This document shows, piece after piece, positions 16,338-29,425 of a stretch of 52,711 nucleotides of DNA. The stretch lies in contig CAOKVX010000018.1 in NCBI GenBank assembly GCA_948472945.1, forward strand, positions 1 through 52,711, read 5' to 3'. Every line of letters begins with the position of its first letter. The first letter of the stretch is position 1. This DNA is from an uncultured Clostridia bacterium. Lineage in GTDB: Bacteria > Bacillota > Clostridia > Lachnospirales > Lachnospiraceae. Under the pieces are notes generated by a model, which was not told the origin of the DNA, searched no databases, and saw only the letters and a list, made by a program, of their open reading frames with translations. The translations under genes and the position numbers were made by a program.

Positions 16338-17715
16338 CCCTCCATCCGGAGTGATATTTATTCTTAAATGTTCCATTGTTAAGTTTACCCCACCCAAGCG
16401 GATATCCGTCTACGCAGAATAAACGCCATCCTTTTCCGTACGCCTCGTCAGGCGTTAGGTTCAGCGTCTCACCTTTTAGGTATTTTAAAACACGTGCGTC
16501 TCCCTGCGGCAGCGAAATGCAATCTTTATATTCCCCGCGCCTTACGGCCATAGCAAGCGCCTGGCTCGGTTCAAATCTCTTGTTCAGGCATTCTCCCATA
16601 AACAAACCGTTCCTTAAAAATCTCATTCCTTTTAACCCGGCTGTTTTTTCAGGCATATAAAACAGCCGTTCCCCCTGAAGTTCCAGCCTGTTATAATCAA
16701 TATTCCAGTCGAGATTTTCCATAAAACCAAAAAAATATTCAAGCTTTTTAAACAATGCCTTGTCAATTCTCTTGTTTCCGTCAGAAAGTCCTCGTCCGGA
16801 ATCACACACGCCATCTTTCTGCAAAAGCGCAAGAAAATGTCCCTCTCCGTTCATTCTGTGCGGCCAGATTCTTACGCATTTTTTCAATTCAGGATTTCCG
16901 GAGCCCCATTCCGGACGGCCGGTGTCAAATCCGTCGTAACCGTTTATGTTTATCAACTTTAATTCAGGAAACATGTCCATTATGTAATCTATCGACTGCT
17001 CGTCCTCCTCCGGCGAAAATGTGCATGTGGAGTATAGCATTTTCCCGCCGGGTTTGAGCATACGCACTGCTTGAATCAGTATTTCTTTCTGCAGTTTTGC
17101 GTAGTAGCCAACCCCATTTGCAACATAGCTCTTAATGACCGACGGCTCTTTTCTGAACATCCCCTCGCCGGAACAAGGCGCATCTAAAAGAATCCTGTCA
17201 AAAAACTCCGGAAAATATTCCGCAAGTCTTGCAGGAGTCTCACTTACAACAAATGGGTTTGTTAACCCAAATAATTCTATATTTTTCAGCAGCGCCTTAG
17301 CCCTAGAGCTGCTTATATCGTTGGCGACAAGTACTCCGCCGCCGCCAAGCTTAACGCCAAGTTCAGTCGCCTTTCCACCCGGTGCGGCGCAAAGGTCCAG
17401 CACCGCGTCATACTCTCTTATTTCAAGCCTGTCAGCAGGAGTCATTGCACTCGGCTCCTGAAGATAATAAAGTCCCGCATGGTAATAAGGGTGTTTCGCA
17501 GGCGAAATATTTCCGTCATAATAATATCCGTTTCGCACCCACGGAATCTTTTTTATTTCAAACGGAGCAATCTTTTCAAATTCCTCGCATGAAATCTTAG
17601 ACGTATTAACCCTAAGCCCATACATCCTATCCTCATCATAGCTTTTTAAAAATTCGGGGAATTCCTCTCCGAGAAGTCTTTTCATCTTTTCCGTAAATTT
17701 TTCTGGCAGCTGCAT
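16324..17715 (-). CDS. rsmF: RsmF/NOL1/NOP2/Sun-family RNA m5C methyltransferase
   Basis: 463 aa. The Rossmann-fold methyltransferase core shows LDLCAAPGGKATELG (SAM binding), VANDISSSRAKALLKNIE, DRILLDAPCSGEGMFRK (first catalytic Cys) and MLYSTCTFSPEEDEQ (second catalytic Cys). The C-terminal third (about residue 285 on) is the PUA-like RNA-binding region found in RsmF-type enzymes. The likely target is a cytosine in 16S rRNA; orthology within the family cannot be settled by eye. TAGGAG precedes the ATG. Its last codons overlap the response-regulator remnant. Upstream, an aminopeptidase gene ends 29 bp before its start. Confidence 0.88.
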   Translation of the reverse strand: MQLPEKFTEKMKRLLGEEFPEFLKSYDEDRMYGLRVNTSKISCEEFEKIAPFEIKKIPWVRNGYYYDGNISPAKHPYYHAGLYYLQEPSAMTPADRLEIREYDAVLDLCAAPGGKATELGVKLGGGGVLVANDISSSRAKALLKNIELFGLTNPFVVSETPARLAEYFPEFFDRILLDAPCSGEGMFRKEPSVIKSYVANGVGYYAKLQKEILIQAVRMLKPGGKMLYSTCTFSPEEDEQSIDYIMDMFPELKLININGYDGFDTGRPEWGSGNPELKKCVRIWPHRMNGEGHFLALLQKDGVCDSGRGLSDGNKRIDKALFKKLEYFFGFMENLDWNIDYNRLELQGERLFYMPEKTAGLKGMRFLRNGLFMGECLNKRFEPSQALAMAVRRGEYKDCISLPQGDARVLKYLKGETLNLTPDEAYGKGWRLFCVDGYPLGWGKLNNGTFKNKYHSGWRVSRS

Positions 17716-17744
17716 ACTTGTCTCCTACTATTACTATTCCGTTT

Positions 17745-18866
17745 TTAATTCGTCAGCGACTCGGGATTAAGACACTCGAGTTCAGGCAGCACGAATTTGC
17801 CGTCCTTTCTCACAAGCACATCATCAAAATATATCTCTCCGCCGCCGTACTCAGGCGTCATGATAAGTACCAGATCCCAATGTATTGACGATCTGTTGCC
17901 ATTCGGGGCCTCATCGTAGCAGTTTCCCGGAGTAAAATGTATCGAGCCGCTTATCTTCTCATCAAAAAGTATATCTTTCATAGGTTTTGTCACATACGGA
18001 TTGACTCCTATCGCAAATTCTCCGACATATCTTGCACCGTCGTCAATATCAAAAATTTCATTTATTTTGCCCGTATGGTTGGCGTCTGCTTTTACTATTT
18101 TTCCGTTCTCAAAATGCAGGCACACGTCCTCAAATGTCACGCCCTGATATAGGGACGGAGTATTGTACTTAATCACACCGTTTACAGAATCTCTCACAGG
18201 GGCTGTAAATACTTCTCCGTCAGGTATATTCATATGTCCGGCGCATGGTATTACCGGAACATCCTTTATTGAAAATGACAAATCAGTCCCGTTTCCGCAC
18301 ACCAGCCTTACCTTGTCAGTCTTCTCCATCAAGCTGACAAGAGGTTTCATAGCCTCCTCCATAACTGAATAATCGAGGTTGCACACCTTAAAATAATAGT
18401 CTTCAAAAGCCTCCAAACTTGTGTCTGATAGCTGCGCCATTGAGCTGTTAGGATATCTCAACACAACCCATCTTGTCTTAGGGACACGAATGTCTGTGTG
18501 TACAGGCTTCCTATAGTACAGATCGTACAGTTTCATCTGCTTAGAAGGTATGTCTGCGTGTTCAGACACATTTTCAGCGCCCCTTACTCCGACATAGCAG
18601 TCCATTTGTTCCATCTCCCGGCATGAGAGCTCCGCCATCAGCTCAAGCTGTTCTTTCGTACAGTTAAGAAGAACCTCCCTCAATACCCTCTGGTTAGTAT
18701 AGTGCGGGAACGGTACCCCGCCCGCTTTATAAACCTCTTTGATAATCTGCCTCGCAAGAGCCTCTGTCGCCTCACCGATATAATCAATATATACTTTGTC
18801 GCCTTTTTTTACTCCCATCGAAAAATTAACCAGATTTTTCGCAAGCTTCTCAATTCTTAAATCCAT
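17745..18866 (-). CDS. M29-family (AmpS/PepS) metallo-aminopeptidase
   Basis: 373 aa from the ATG at 18866 (an ORF start 36 bp upstream lacks a ribosome site; AAAGGA precedes 18866). M29 motifs carrying the metal ligands are present: VGEFAIGVNP (Glu), ISGSIHFTPG (His), then the Tyr/Asp-containing CYDEAPNGNRSSIHWDLVLI (His, Asp). The N-terminal domain has the family phrase VKKGDKVYIDYIGEATEALARQ. The enzyme removes N-terminal residues from peptides in the cytosol. It is probably transcribed with rsmF. Everything expected for activity is present. Confidence 0.88.
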   Translation of the reverse strand: MDLRIEKLAKNLVNFSMGVKKGDKVYIDYIGEATEALARQIIKEVYKAGGVPFPHYTNQRVLREVLLNCTKEQLELMAELSCREMEQMDCYVGVRGAENVSEHADIPSKQMKLYDLYYRKPVHTDIRVPKTRWVVLRYPNSSMAQLSDTSLEAFEDYYFKVCNLDYSVMEEAMKPLVSLMEKTDKVRLVCGNGTDLSFSIKDVPVIPCAGHMNIPDGEVFTAPVRDSVNGVIKYNTPSLYQGVTFEDVCLHFENGKIVKADANHTGKINEIFDIDDGARYVGEFAIGVNPYVTKPMKDILFDEKISGSIHFTPGNCYDEAPNGNRSSIHWDLVLIMTPEYGGGEIYFDDVLVRKDGKFVLPELECLNPESLTN

Positions 18867-18950
18867 ATTTACATTTTCCTTTCTTATATTTATATATAAC
18901 AACTGTTATCTTTGCCCGCTAATTATTAATCGAAACTAACCGCCTGTTTG

Positions 18951-21482
18951 CTATTCGCCTTTCATATAACTTACATATATATTTCCCGCGTCCGCAAACA
19001 GCTTATCCGCATTTGCATGGAACATCGTCTGGCTTTCCCCTGACGACGGGTCATATATTGTCACTGTACTTGAGTTGTATGCAGTTATAAGCACTGCATT
19101 TTTATTGTCTTTCATAGCTATGACCGGCTTACCAGCACTGACAAAATACAATACCTCGTCCAAGTTACATCCTGTAAGGTTGACGGGTTCATCTATATAC
19201 TCTCCTATAACACCGAGCATTGATTTTTTGCTTTTCTTAATATCCCCCATACTGACTCCAAGATGTTCCGAGTTTAGAAGCATATATAAGCATGCATCGA
19301 TTGAACTGACTCCTGATCCCGAACGCGTATTTTCAACTCCTGAAACGGAGCTGCTTATAAATCTTCCTCCTCTTTCCCAAACAGTCTGATTCCTGCTGCT
19401 TATAACAACACCCTGTGCATTGTCGGCGCTTATTATTGCCTCAGCCGGGTTTGTGAATGAGCCTGTAATACCGCCTTTTGCATATACGTAATATTTCAGG
19501 GCATCTTCCATGTCGCCAAGATACAGCGCCTTTTCCTCTTTAACAACATACATTGAAGCTGTCTCTACTTTTGGTACTTCCTCCATTACAAATGAAGAAG
19601 GAAATGAGATATATTTCTCAGTCATCATTTTATCAGTAACCCTCTCTGTAACTTCAACACTTCGCTTCACATTGTTCATTCTATTCAATATATTGTCGTC
19701 CGAAATACTTTTATAGGCTTTACCTTGTTTTTTTGCACGCTTTAAATATACTACGTTTCCCGATACAAACGCACCTGTTATATATACTTTCTTTTTTCCA
19801 TACGATTTAATTACTGCGTTATCCTTATTCATTATCTCAACTGTTTTCATGGCATATATCGCCGTTCCCTCGGTAGTTAAAGCTATATCATCCGTGTTTC
19901 CTATTCCGTAAACAACATTTGTTCCCATAACGCCAATAAGCCGTATATAATTGCCCTCTCCGGACGGAATTACCGCTGTTTCCCCGGTTTCAAGATTCAT
20001 GACGGTAATCTCAGTGGCGAGGCCGTCTGTCTGCGCACTCTCCCACACATATGAGCTTGACTCCGGAATAATGGTAAAGTTTCTCTCGCCTATATTCTCC
20101 GCAAGAGATGTCAGTTTTTCAGAAACAAGGTTATATGAATATATTCTGTCGTCTATCGCAAAATAAAATACGTCGCTGCCGTTGAGGTAGCTGTATTTCT
20201 CAAAGTTCTCCTTTAATATCTGATACGTAGTCTGAAATGGAATATACAGCAGCTCCTCTATTGCATTGTCCGACTTGTGAAAACGGTACAGCACAATCGC
20301 AACCTTACCCTCGTACGCGCCGTGAGCTATATATCCATACACAGCAAAACAGACGTTGCCCTCCGCGTCTATAGATATTATATGAACGTCCTGTTGTCTG
20401 TACATCTCGTGGTTTAGTTCTTCTTTATTTATATACTGCTCATACACATTATATATTTTATTCTCGCTTAAATCATACATATATACGTTTCCGTTCCTTG
20501 AAAACGCCGTCTTGTTAGCCGTATCACTTGATATGAGCTGTATATCTTCATTGTTCACAATACCAAGCTTTAGCTCGCTCTTATTCACGCTCGCGAGCGC
20601 AGGGTCAAATTGTGCCTCGACATTTCTCTCGAACCACAAAAGATACATTCTATCATCTGAACGCTTAACCCTGTAATATTCACTGACAAAGTAAGTCTCG
20701 GAACCCGTATCAGTCTTCATGCTCACAAAATATTCCAGTACTATGGCTCCCGTTTCAATATTAATTTCCTTTATTGTCGGCTTCAGCTCAGTGAGCTCGA
20801 CAGGCGAGAGCTCACCCCATACTATGTTGTCAAAACTTGACGTTATATCAACATGAGCCAGAGACGAGTTTGTATTATCAGCGTCGGGCTCAATATATGT
20901 AGCCAGCTTCTCATCCTTTTTAATAGTCATTTTATGAAAATTCATCACAAAATCTATTTTCTCTTTTATATAACATTCATTAGAGTAAAATTTTAGACGT
21001 GTATAATAATTTACCTTCTTGCTCACATCGGTTATCAAAGTTATCTTAAGGGCATATTCTGTGCTTGCGTGTAGCTCGGTGTCAAGCTTTATCTTTGCGA
21101 TTCGTTTTCCGTCTTCATCTGCAAATGCAGTTACCGCGCCCGAATCCAAAAGTTCATTGTCTTTAACAGACCTGACCTCATAATTCAGTTTGTTTATTTT
21201 AGTCTGATATTCATCGATCTTTACATCTATCTGCTTTTCATCGTCAAGCACTGTTATAGATTCCCTTACGTTATTGGCAGGCGTATTGCTGACATAACCA
21301 TACAGCCTGTTTGCCTCAACCCCGTAGGATTTAAGACTTACTATCGGCAGGGTTTCACCATCCATCTGTACCATGTTTTTTTCAACATGGACCTGTATGA
21401 CTTCTATATTCCGTCCAAAGAAAAAGAGGGCTGCGGCAAACACTATCACGAGCCCTAACAATCTATATATATGTTTTAACAT
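18951..21482 (-). CDS. membrane-anchored extracytoplasmic protein with a degenerate C39-like peptidase domain
   Basis: 843 aa from ATG 21482, with AAGGAG 6 nt upstream. One N-terminal membrane helix (about residues 5-25) is followed by a large extracytoplasmic region. Residues about 25-300 are beta-rich; residues 300-640 have repeated blade-like segments (NGNVYMYDLSENKIYNVYEQ, SDVFYFAIDDRIYSYNLVSE), suggesting a beta-propeller. The last 110 residues resemble a C39-like papain fold: SSIDACLYMLLNSEHLGVSM with the Cys, then AGKPVIAMKDNKNAVLITAY and IYDPSSGE. The position normally holding the catalytic His before V-x-x-x-x-Y is Asn here, so catalysis is unlikely. Role unknown; perhaps a peptide-binding or cell-wall-associated protein. 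It is followed by the aminopeptidase gene. Confidence 0.6.
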   Translation of the reverse strand: MLKHIYRLLGLVIVFAAALFFFGRNIEVIQVHVEKNMVQMDGETLPIVSLKSYGVEANRLYGYVSNTPANNVRESITVLDDEKQIDVKIDEYQTKINKLNYEVRSVKDNELLDSGAVTAFADEDGKRIAKIKLDTELHASTEYALKITLITDVSKKVNYYTRLKFYSNECYIKEKIDFVMNFHKMTIKKDEKLATYIEPDADNTNSSLAHVDITSSFDNIVWGELSPVELTELKPTIKEINIETGAIVLEYFVSMKTDTGSETYFVSEYYRVKRSDDRMYLLWFERNVEAQFDPALASVNKSELKLGIVNNEDIQLISSDTANKTAFSRNGNVYMYDLSENKIYNVYEQYINKEELNHEMYRQQDVHIISIDAEGNVCFAVYGYIAHGAYEGKVAIVLYRFHKSDNAIEELLYIPFQTTYQILKENFEKYSYLNGSDVFYFAIDDRIYSYNLVSEKLTSLAENIGERNFTIIPESSSYVWESAQTDGLATEITVMNLETGETAVIPSGEGNYIRLIGVMGTNVVYGIGNTDDIALTTEGTAIYAMKTVEIMNKDNAVIKSYGKKKVYITGAFVSGNVVYLKRAKKQGKAYKSISDDNILNRMNNVKRSVEVTERVTDKMMTEKYISFPSSFVMEEVPKVETASMYVVKEEKALYLGDMEDALKYYVYAKGGITGSFTNPAEAIISADNAQGVVISSRNQTVWERGGRFISSSVSGVENTRSGSGVSSIDACLYMLLNSEHLGVSMGDIKKSKKSMLGVIGEYIDEPVNLTGCNLDEVLYFVSAGKPVIAMKDNKNAVLITAYNSSTVTIYDPSSGESQTMFHANADKLFADAGNIYVSYMKGE

Positions 21483-21604
21483 CGTAAGCTCCTTATATAT
21501 AATAATCATTTTTCATATTACACTCTTAATTGTTAAATATGATTTATTTATACTATGAACTTTATTGTACAGATTTTTTTACAAAATTACAATACCAATC
21601 CGCA

Positions 21605-22342
21605 CTAATCCGTAAGTATTGGAGTTCCAATGTTAATTTCAGTCTTATCCTCCATTTCATTATAGCTGAACATCACCTGAACATTTATCTTTTTCCTGTT
21701 TGAAACGACCGGTTTGGCAAGTCCATCGGCATACCCGTATGAGATGTATTCTCCGTCTGAATGTTCATATACTACGTCCGCCCCGATTCTGTCAAATAGA
21801 TTTTCGGTATATTTTCTGCAGTCTTCCTCAGACATTTTTCCGATTGATGCCGCTTCAGCCCTGCTGTACATTACAGCCTCTGCATTTTTTCTATCCAGTA
21901 TGTCCATCGTCCGTTCACATCTCTCATAACATCCATCCGCCATATATTCCACATATGGACTTTTATTACTGCCTATAATATAATGAAAATATGTATCGGC
22001 GGACCCCTCCGGTTTTGTCAGGGTTGCCGTAATTTTATACTCCTCAACAAAACCGGCCGCCTTATAGCATACGCCCTGCGTATTTAACCTGCCGCTGATA
22101 TCCTCAATCTCATAGTCATGACACACGTTACCCTCCATAATCTCGGCGAGCATATTTTTATCACATTCATCCAGCTTTGCAACTATTTCATTGCTGCACC
22201 TCTGCACAGCAATATTGTCTCCTGTCGCAAATGCCTCTGTTATAAGCACTCTCTCTTCAAAAATATTTGTTATTGCAATCTGTGCAAAAACCATAACCCA
22301 CAGTAGAAGACCGACAAATCCGGCTGCCTTTATCTTTGCCAC
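21605..22342 (-). CDS. ywmB: YwmB-family (TATA-box-binding-like fold) protein
   Basis: 245 aa from GTG 22342, which GGGTGGTG precedes; an ATG at 22369 is an alternative. A single N-terminal membrane or signal helix (FVGLLLWVMVFAQIAI) is followed by a duplicated alpha/beta domain ending in KKINVQVMFSYNEMEDKTEI and NIGTPIL, the conserved end of the YwmB family. Function is unknown; in Bacillus subtilis ywmB lies just downstream of the atp operon, next to murAA and spoIID, and here too it follows the ATP synthase genes (with an mcp inserted). The conserved position supports the assignment. The gene is separated from the atp-mcp unit by a strong terminator. Confidence 0.75.
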   Translation of the reverse strand: MAKIKAAGFVGLLLWVMVFAQIAITNIFEERVLITEAFATGDNIAVQRCSNEIVAKLDECDKNMLAEIMEGNVCHDYEIEDISGRLNTQGVCYKAAGFVEEYKITATLTKPEGSADTYFHYIIGSNKSPYVEYMADGCYERCERTMDILDRKNAEAVMYSRAEAASIGKMSEEDCRKYTENLFDRIGADVVYEHSDGEYISYGYADGLAKPVVSNRKKINVQVMFSYNEMEDKTEINIGTPILTD

Positions 22343-22440
22343 ATTGCACCACCCTTTCAAATTATTCATACAAATATTATTTCCTTGATATGAAATATTA
22401 TACATAGATGTAATTTTTTAATTTGATAAATAGGTGAATT

Positions 22441-22478
22441 AAACAGCCGATATTCAAATGTTTGAATATCGGCTGTTT
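22441..22478. terminator. strong hairpin terminator downstream of mcp
   Basis: Perfect 18-bp inverted repeat (22441-22458 / 22461-22478) with a minimal centre. It sits 31 bp after the mcp stop codon, in the direction of mcp transcription. The T-run is short, so efficiency is uncertain. It is the first obvious terminator after atpZ. Confidence 0.75.
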
Positions 22479-22509
22479 TGATATGTTCTGTTATTTTGTT
22501 CTGTTATTT

Positions 22510-24522
22510 CTATAATTTGTACCTTCTTAAATTATTCTGCAAAACCTTAATCTGTTTATCAAGGTCAAGACTCGCGTCAGCGCTCTCCTTTGCGGTAGAC
22601 GCAGTCATCTCAACCACATCCCCTATATCTTTCAGCCTGTGAGAGATATCGACAAGCTTTTCTTTCTGCTGAACAGAAGCTTTGGCAATATCGCTTACCG
22701 ATTGCTCAATCGCCGATGTCTGCTCAACAACATTATATAAACACTCTGCGGTATCATCTGTAAGGGAAGTACCGACAGTTACAGCTGCCATAGTCTCCTC
22801 AATGACATTAAATGCCTCTTCCGCCGCAATATTTGATTGTTCGGCAAGTTCCCTTATCTCATTTGCCACTACCGCGAAACCTTTTCCCTGCGCTCCGGCC
22901 CTTGTCGCCTCAACTGTTGCGTTAAGTGAAAGAAGCTGTGTCTTCTTTGCAATTTTCTCCATGTTGCTGTTGATTCCTACAATCTGATTCGCAGTATCAG
23001 AGATGCGCTTCATAGCGCCCATGAGTTCATCCATCTTATCTTTACTCTGTGCAACTACTGACGCCGCCTTTTCTGTTTCTTCTTTTGCCTGTATTGCATT
23101 GTTTGTGGAGAATGCAACCTTTTCAGCTATATCCGACACATTTGCGTCAATTTCAAACGTAAGGCTCTTCTCATTATCAGCCGCATCTGCAAGATTAGAA
23201 GCTCCTGTCGAAACATTTTGAGAACTGGTTGAAAGTTCAGCTGTAACATTTGCAATCTCACTAAATGAATTGCGCAGTGAATTCTGTATAGATGTCAGAG
23301 ATTTATTAATAGTCTTAAATGCACCTACATATTCTACCTCGCTCTTTCCGGTAAAGTCCCCGTCTGACATGGCCGCCATCTGACTGTCAATCTCAGTTAT
23401 ATACATTCGCAGCCTCGCAGACGTATCATTCAAAGTTGAACATATTATACCAACCTCGTCTCTTCTTCCAACATATTTCTTTATATCTCTGTCTTCTGAC
23501 AAATCCATCCTGCCAAGTTTGCCAATCGCTTTCTCAACCTGCTTAAGCTGCCTGCTCAACATCAAGAGAACCGCAACTAAAACTAACAACAGTCCTATAG
23601 GTGCCAAAAAGCAAGCCACACCTGTTATACTTCTTATACCTGAGAGAGCGGCGTAAACATTTTTCTCATCATCCCTTACCAAAAAGACCCATTTTCTTTC
23701 AGGTATATTTTTATATACTACAATAGCGTCTTCTCCGTTATCACCTTTTACCTTTTTTATACCGGTTGTAATTTCAGGATTGTTTCTTATCTCGTCAAGA
23801 ATTTCAAGATATCCCTTGTCCTCGGTTTTGGTATTGAGCAGTTCCTCATTCTTGTTATACAAGTATGTTTCTGTCTCGGAATTAAGGAAAATATACTCGC
23901 TATTAGGAAGTCCCTTTATATCTAGAGACAGGAGCGAATCCATAAGGTTACTTGCATAAACTGCTGCACCGACATAACCTATACATTGGTCTTTTTCATC
24001 AAAGAGCGGGTAATACATCGAAATAACCATATTACCCGTTCCCGGAGATTTCATAATACCACTGTTAGTAACCTCTTTTTTTGTCATCATAGTTTGCTGC
24101 AGTTCCTTGAGGGCTTCTCCCTCTCTTGTATGTATGCCTATTGCTCCCTCCGAAGTATGCGTATATACTTCGGTGTCCGTACCTGCTATATATAATCCCT
24201 CAAATATGCCTTTAACATTGGCAAAATCAACGGTATACTGCTGTGCGCGTGCAATTATGTCCGTATTGTCAGGATAAAGCAAAGCATTTCTAACTTCATC
24301 ACTTTGTGCAAATGCAACCATATACTCTTCTGCCGATGATACATAATCATTTATTATCGCAACCCTTGATTCCGCGGAATCCGTCATCTGGTTTGTTATT
24401 GAATCAGTTACAATGTCTGTCGCATTTCCGTCCATAACAACCCATATGACAAAAAATGTAAGCATCATTGCTATTCCAATATAAATTCCAATGCGCACTG
24501 CAAGTTTTTGATTCTTTAGCAT
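22510..24522 (-). CDS. methyl-accepting chemotaxis protein with a Cache-type sensor
   Basis: 670 aa. Membrane helix 1 at residues about 12-30, an extracytoplasmic double-Cache-like sensor (about 35-290; VAFAQSDEVRNALLYP, GNMVISMYYPLFDEKDQCIG), helix 2 at about 299-324, HAMP at 325-380, then a long coiled-coil signalling domain. The hairpin tip (IEKIAKKTQLLSLNATVEAT-type block; RAGAQGKGFAVVANEIRELA) is the CheA/CheW-binding signature. Double-Cache sensors usually bind small metabolites such as amino or carboxylic acids. It starts 24 bp after atpC with AAGGAGAGG and no terminator between, so it is probably part of the ATP synthase transcript. No other chemotaxis genes lie in the window. Confidence 0.92.
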   Translation of the reverse strand: MLKNQKLAVRIGIYIGIAMMLTFFVIWVVMDGNATDIVTDSITNQMTDSAESRVAIINDYVSSAEEYMVAFAQSDEVRNALLYPDNTDIIARAQQYTVDFANVKGIFEGLYIAGTDTEVYTHTSEGAIGIHTREGEALKELQQTMMTKKEVTNSGIMKSPGTGNMVISMYYPLFDEKDQCIGYVGAAVYASNLMDSLLSLDIKGLPNSEYIFLNSETETYLYNKNEELLNTKTEDKGYLEILDEIRNNPEITTGIKKVKGDNGEDAIVVYKNIPERKWVFLVRDDEKNVYAALSGIRSITGVACFLAPIGLLLVLVAVLLMLSRQLKQVEKAIGKLGRMDLSEDRDIKKYVGRRDEVGIICSTLNDTSARLRMYITEIDSQMAAMSDGDFTGKSEVEYVGAFKTINKSLTSIQNSLRNSFSEIANVTAELSTSSQNVSTGASNLADAADNEKSLTFEIDANVSDIAEKVAFSTNNAIQAKEETEKAASVVAQSKDKMDELMGAMKRISDTANQIVGINSNMEKIAKKTQLLSLNATVEATRAGAQGKGFAVVANEIRELAEQSNIAAEEAFNVIEETMAAVTVGTSLTDDTAECLYNVVEQTSAIEQSVSDIAKASVQQKEKLVDISHRLKDIGDVVEMTASTAKESADASLDLDKQIKVLQNNLRRYKL

Positions 24523-24546
24523 TGAAAACCTCTCCTTAAGGATTTA

Positions 24547-24960
24547 TTATTTATATTTTTCTGCAAGTCCCAGCCTTATTAGAGATTTTTTAAGCGCAAG
24601 CTCCGCCCTTATTAGGTTTATTTCAGATTTGCCCGACTTGATACGTCGCTCCGCCCTGACGCGTGCCTCCATTGCCCTGTTAGCGTCAATCTCATCCGGC
24701 CACTCACATGCCTCTGCGAGAATTGTAACGGAAGTTTTTTGAATTTCCACAAAGCCATCCAAAAGCGCCGCTTCCTTTTTCTCGCCGTCTTTAGATATTT
24801 TAAGTATTCCCGGCGCCACTATTGTAGTCAGCGGAATGTGCTCCGGAAGTATACCAATCTCGCCTTCCGAAGTATTTAATTCAACCATATTCACATCATC
24901 ATCATAAAATATGCGCTCCGGAGCTATTATTTTTAATCTAAATGTACTACTCTCAGACAT
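24547..24960 (-). CDS. atpC: F-type ATP synthase epsilon subunit
   Basis: 137 aa. The N-terminal beta sandwich (LKIIAPERIFYDDDVNMVEL, GEIGILPEHIPLTTIVAPGI) and C-terminal helical hairpin (ANRAMEARVRAERRIKSGKS) are both present. It forms part of the central stalk and can inhibit ATP hydrolysis. GGAGG precedes the start; atpD ends 17 bp upstream. The mcp gene follows after 24 bp without a terminator. Confidence 0.96.
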   Translation of the reverse strand: MSESSTFRLKIIAPERIFYDDDVNMVELNTSEGEIGILPEHIPLTTIVAPGILKISKDGEKKEAALLDGFVEIQKTSVTILAEACEWPDEIDANRAMEARVRAERRIKSGKSEINLIRAELALKKSLIRLGLAEKYK

Positions 24961-24977
24961 ACATTATACCTCCGGAA

Positions 24978-26405
<1,428 letters not shown>

Positions 26406-26411
26406 TTAATA

Positions 26412-27272
26412 TTACTCAACTGTAGCGGAACCTGCAATAATCTCCGTAAGCTCCTGTGTAATCGCACTCTGTCTTGCGCGGTTATACTTGAGTTCCAAAC
26501 CGGCTATCATATCTTCAGCATTGCTTGTCGCAGAATCCATTGCCTGCATCCTAGCCCCGTTTTCACTGGCTATAGCTTCAATAATCGCACCAAAAATCAA
26601 ACTGTTGATATATTTCGGTATGATTTTTTCAAGCGCCTCCTCAGCCTCAGGCTCAAAATTCATTATTGCACCATCGCCCTGTTCATTCTGCTCCTCACCA
26701 GTATCATCAATAGGGAGAAGCTTCATCATAGTAGGAATATGTGTTACCGTATTCTTGAATACGGTATATGCAATATAGATTTCTCCAACTTCGCCGTTGA
26801 TATATGCATCCATGACGCTCTTGCCAATTATTGCTGCGTCATGAAACAGTGGGTCGTTAACCGCCTCGGAATAATCCTCTTTAATTTCGTAGCCGTCTTT
26901 GGCAAGTCCCGCAGCTCCCTTTTTTCCAAGAGCGTACACAATAGTATTGTCCGGCGTAAAATTTTCATTTTTAGTTATAAGCTTTATTACATTTGCATTA
27001 TAACCGCCTGCAAGCCCCCTGTTAGAGGTAATGACAATTACGGCCTTTTTACCGGAATCATTTCCCATCAAATACGGGTGAGAGATGCTTTCTGACTTTG
27101 CGAGTATTGACTTTACAGTACCGTACATCTGGTTAAAATATGGCTTTGAATTCTCCGCACGCTGCTTTGCTTTCTGCATTTTAACCGTGGCAACAAGCTT
27201 CATTGCTTTTGTAATCTGCCCTGTACTTGCAACGCTTTCCTTACGGCGTTTAATATCTCTCATTGTAGCCAT
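26412..27272 (-). CDS. atpG: F-type ATP synthase gamma subunit
   Basis: 286 aa. It starts with the signature MATMRDIKRRKESVASTGQI followed by TKAMKLVATVKM, and ends with AMDSATSNAEDMIAGLELKY then NRARQSAITQELTEIIAGSA, the two halves of the rotating coiled coil. The central region SNRGLAGGYNANVIK is the conserved Rossmann-like domain. GGAGGAAG precedes the ATG. It forms the rotor shaft linking the c-ring to the alpha/beta hexamer. Confidence 0.97.
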   Translation of the reverse strand: MATMRDIKRRKESVASTGQITKAMKLVATVKMQKAKQRAENSKPYFNQMYGTVKSILAKSESISHPYLMGNDSGKKAVIVITSNRGLAGGYNANVIKLITKNENFTPDNTIVYALGKKGAAGLAKDGYEIKEDYSEAVNDPLFHDAAIIGKSVMDAYINGEVGEIYIAYTVFKNTVTHIPTMMKLLPIDDTGEEQNEQGDGAIMNFEPEAEEALEKIIPKYINSLIFGAIIEAIASENGARMQAMDSATSNAEDMIAGLELKYNRARQSAITQELTEIIAGSATVE

Positions 27273-27298
27273 AATCTTCCTCCTATTACGGGCATCAA

Positions 27299-28876
<1,578 letters not shown>

Positions 28877-28880
<4 letters not shown>

Positions 28881-29425
28881 CCTAACTGGATTTTTGAAAG
28901 ATCTCTGGACATCTTATCCAAGCAATTTTTTACGCTGCTGTCAAACACCCTGTCGCCTATACGTATTACAATGCCTCCGATAAGCTTTTCATCCACTCTG
29001 TAATCCATCTCATAAGATACGTATTTTGTAGTATCAAGCAGTTTCTTCTCAATACTTTTTTTCTGTTCATCAGAAAGACCTGCCGCCGAAGTTACATGGG
29101 CAACTCCTATATTTTTATATTCTCTGGCTTTCACACAAAAATAATTAAGTATAGTCTCTATGTCCCCTGCGCGTCCCTTTTCTATAACAATCATTATAAA
29201 TCCCATTGTTATATCGCTCAGCTGTCCGCCAAATATGTTCCCGACAAGAGTCTTTTTCTCATCCTCACTCACTCTCGGATGAACCAGAAGAGACGCAAAT
29301 TCCCTGTTTGTATGGATGGCGTCTCCCAAAAACTTAACTTCCTCCCAAACCTCGTCCAGTTTGTCATCTTCAAGTGCAAGTTCAAACAGCGCATCTCCAT
29401 ATGTTGCAGATACTAATTTTGCCAT
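28877..29425 (-). CDS. atpH: F-type ATP synthase delta subunit
   Basis: 182 aa. The N-terminal helical bundle starts MAKLVSATYGDALFELALED, and the C-terminal segment YRVDEKLIGGIVIRIGDRVF then DSSVKN is the conserved OSCP/delta motif. It links the peripheral stalk to F1. Its start overlaps the end of atpF by 13 bp, a typical translational coupling. Confidence 0.95.
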
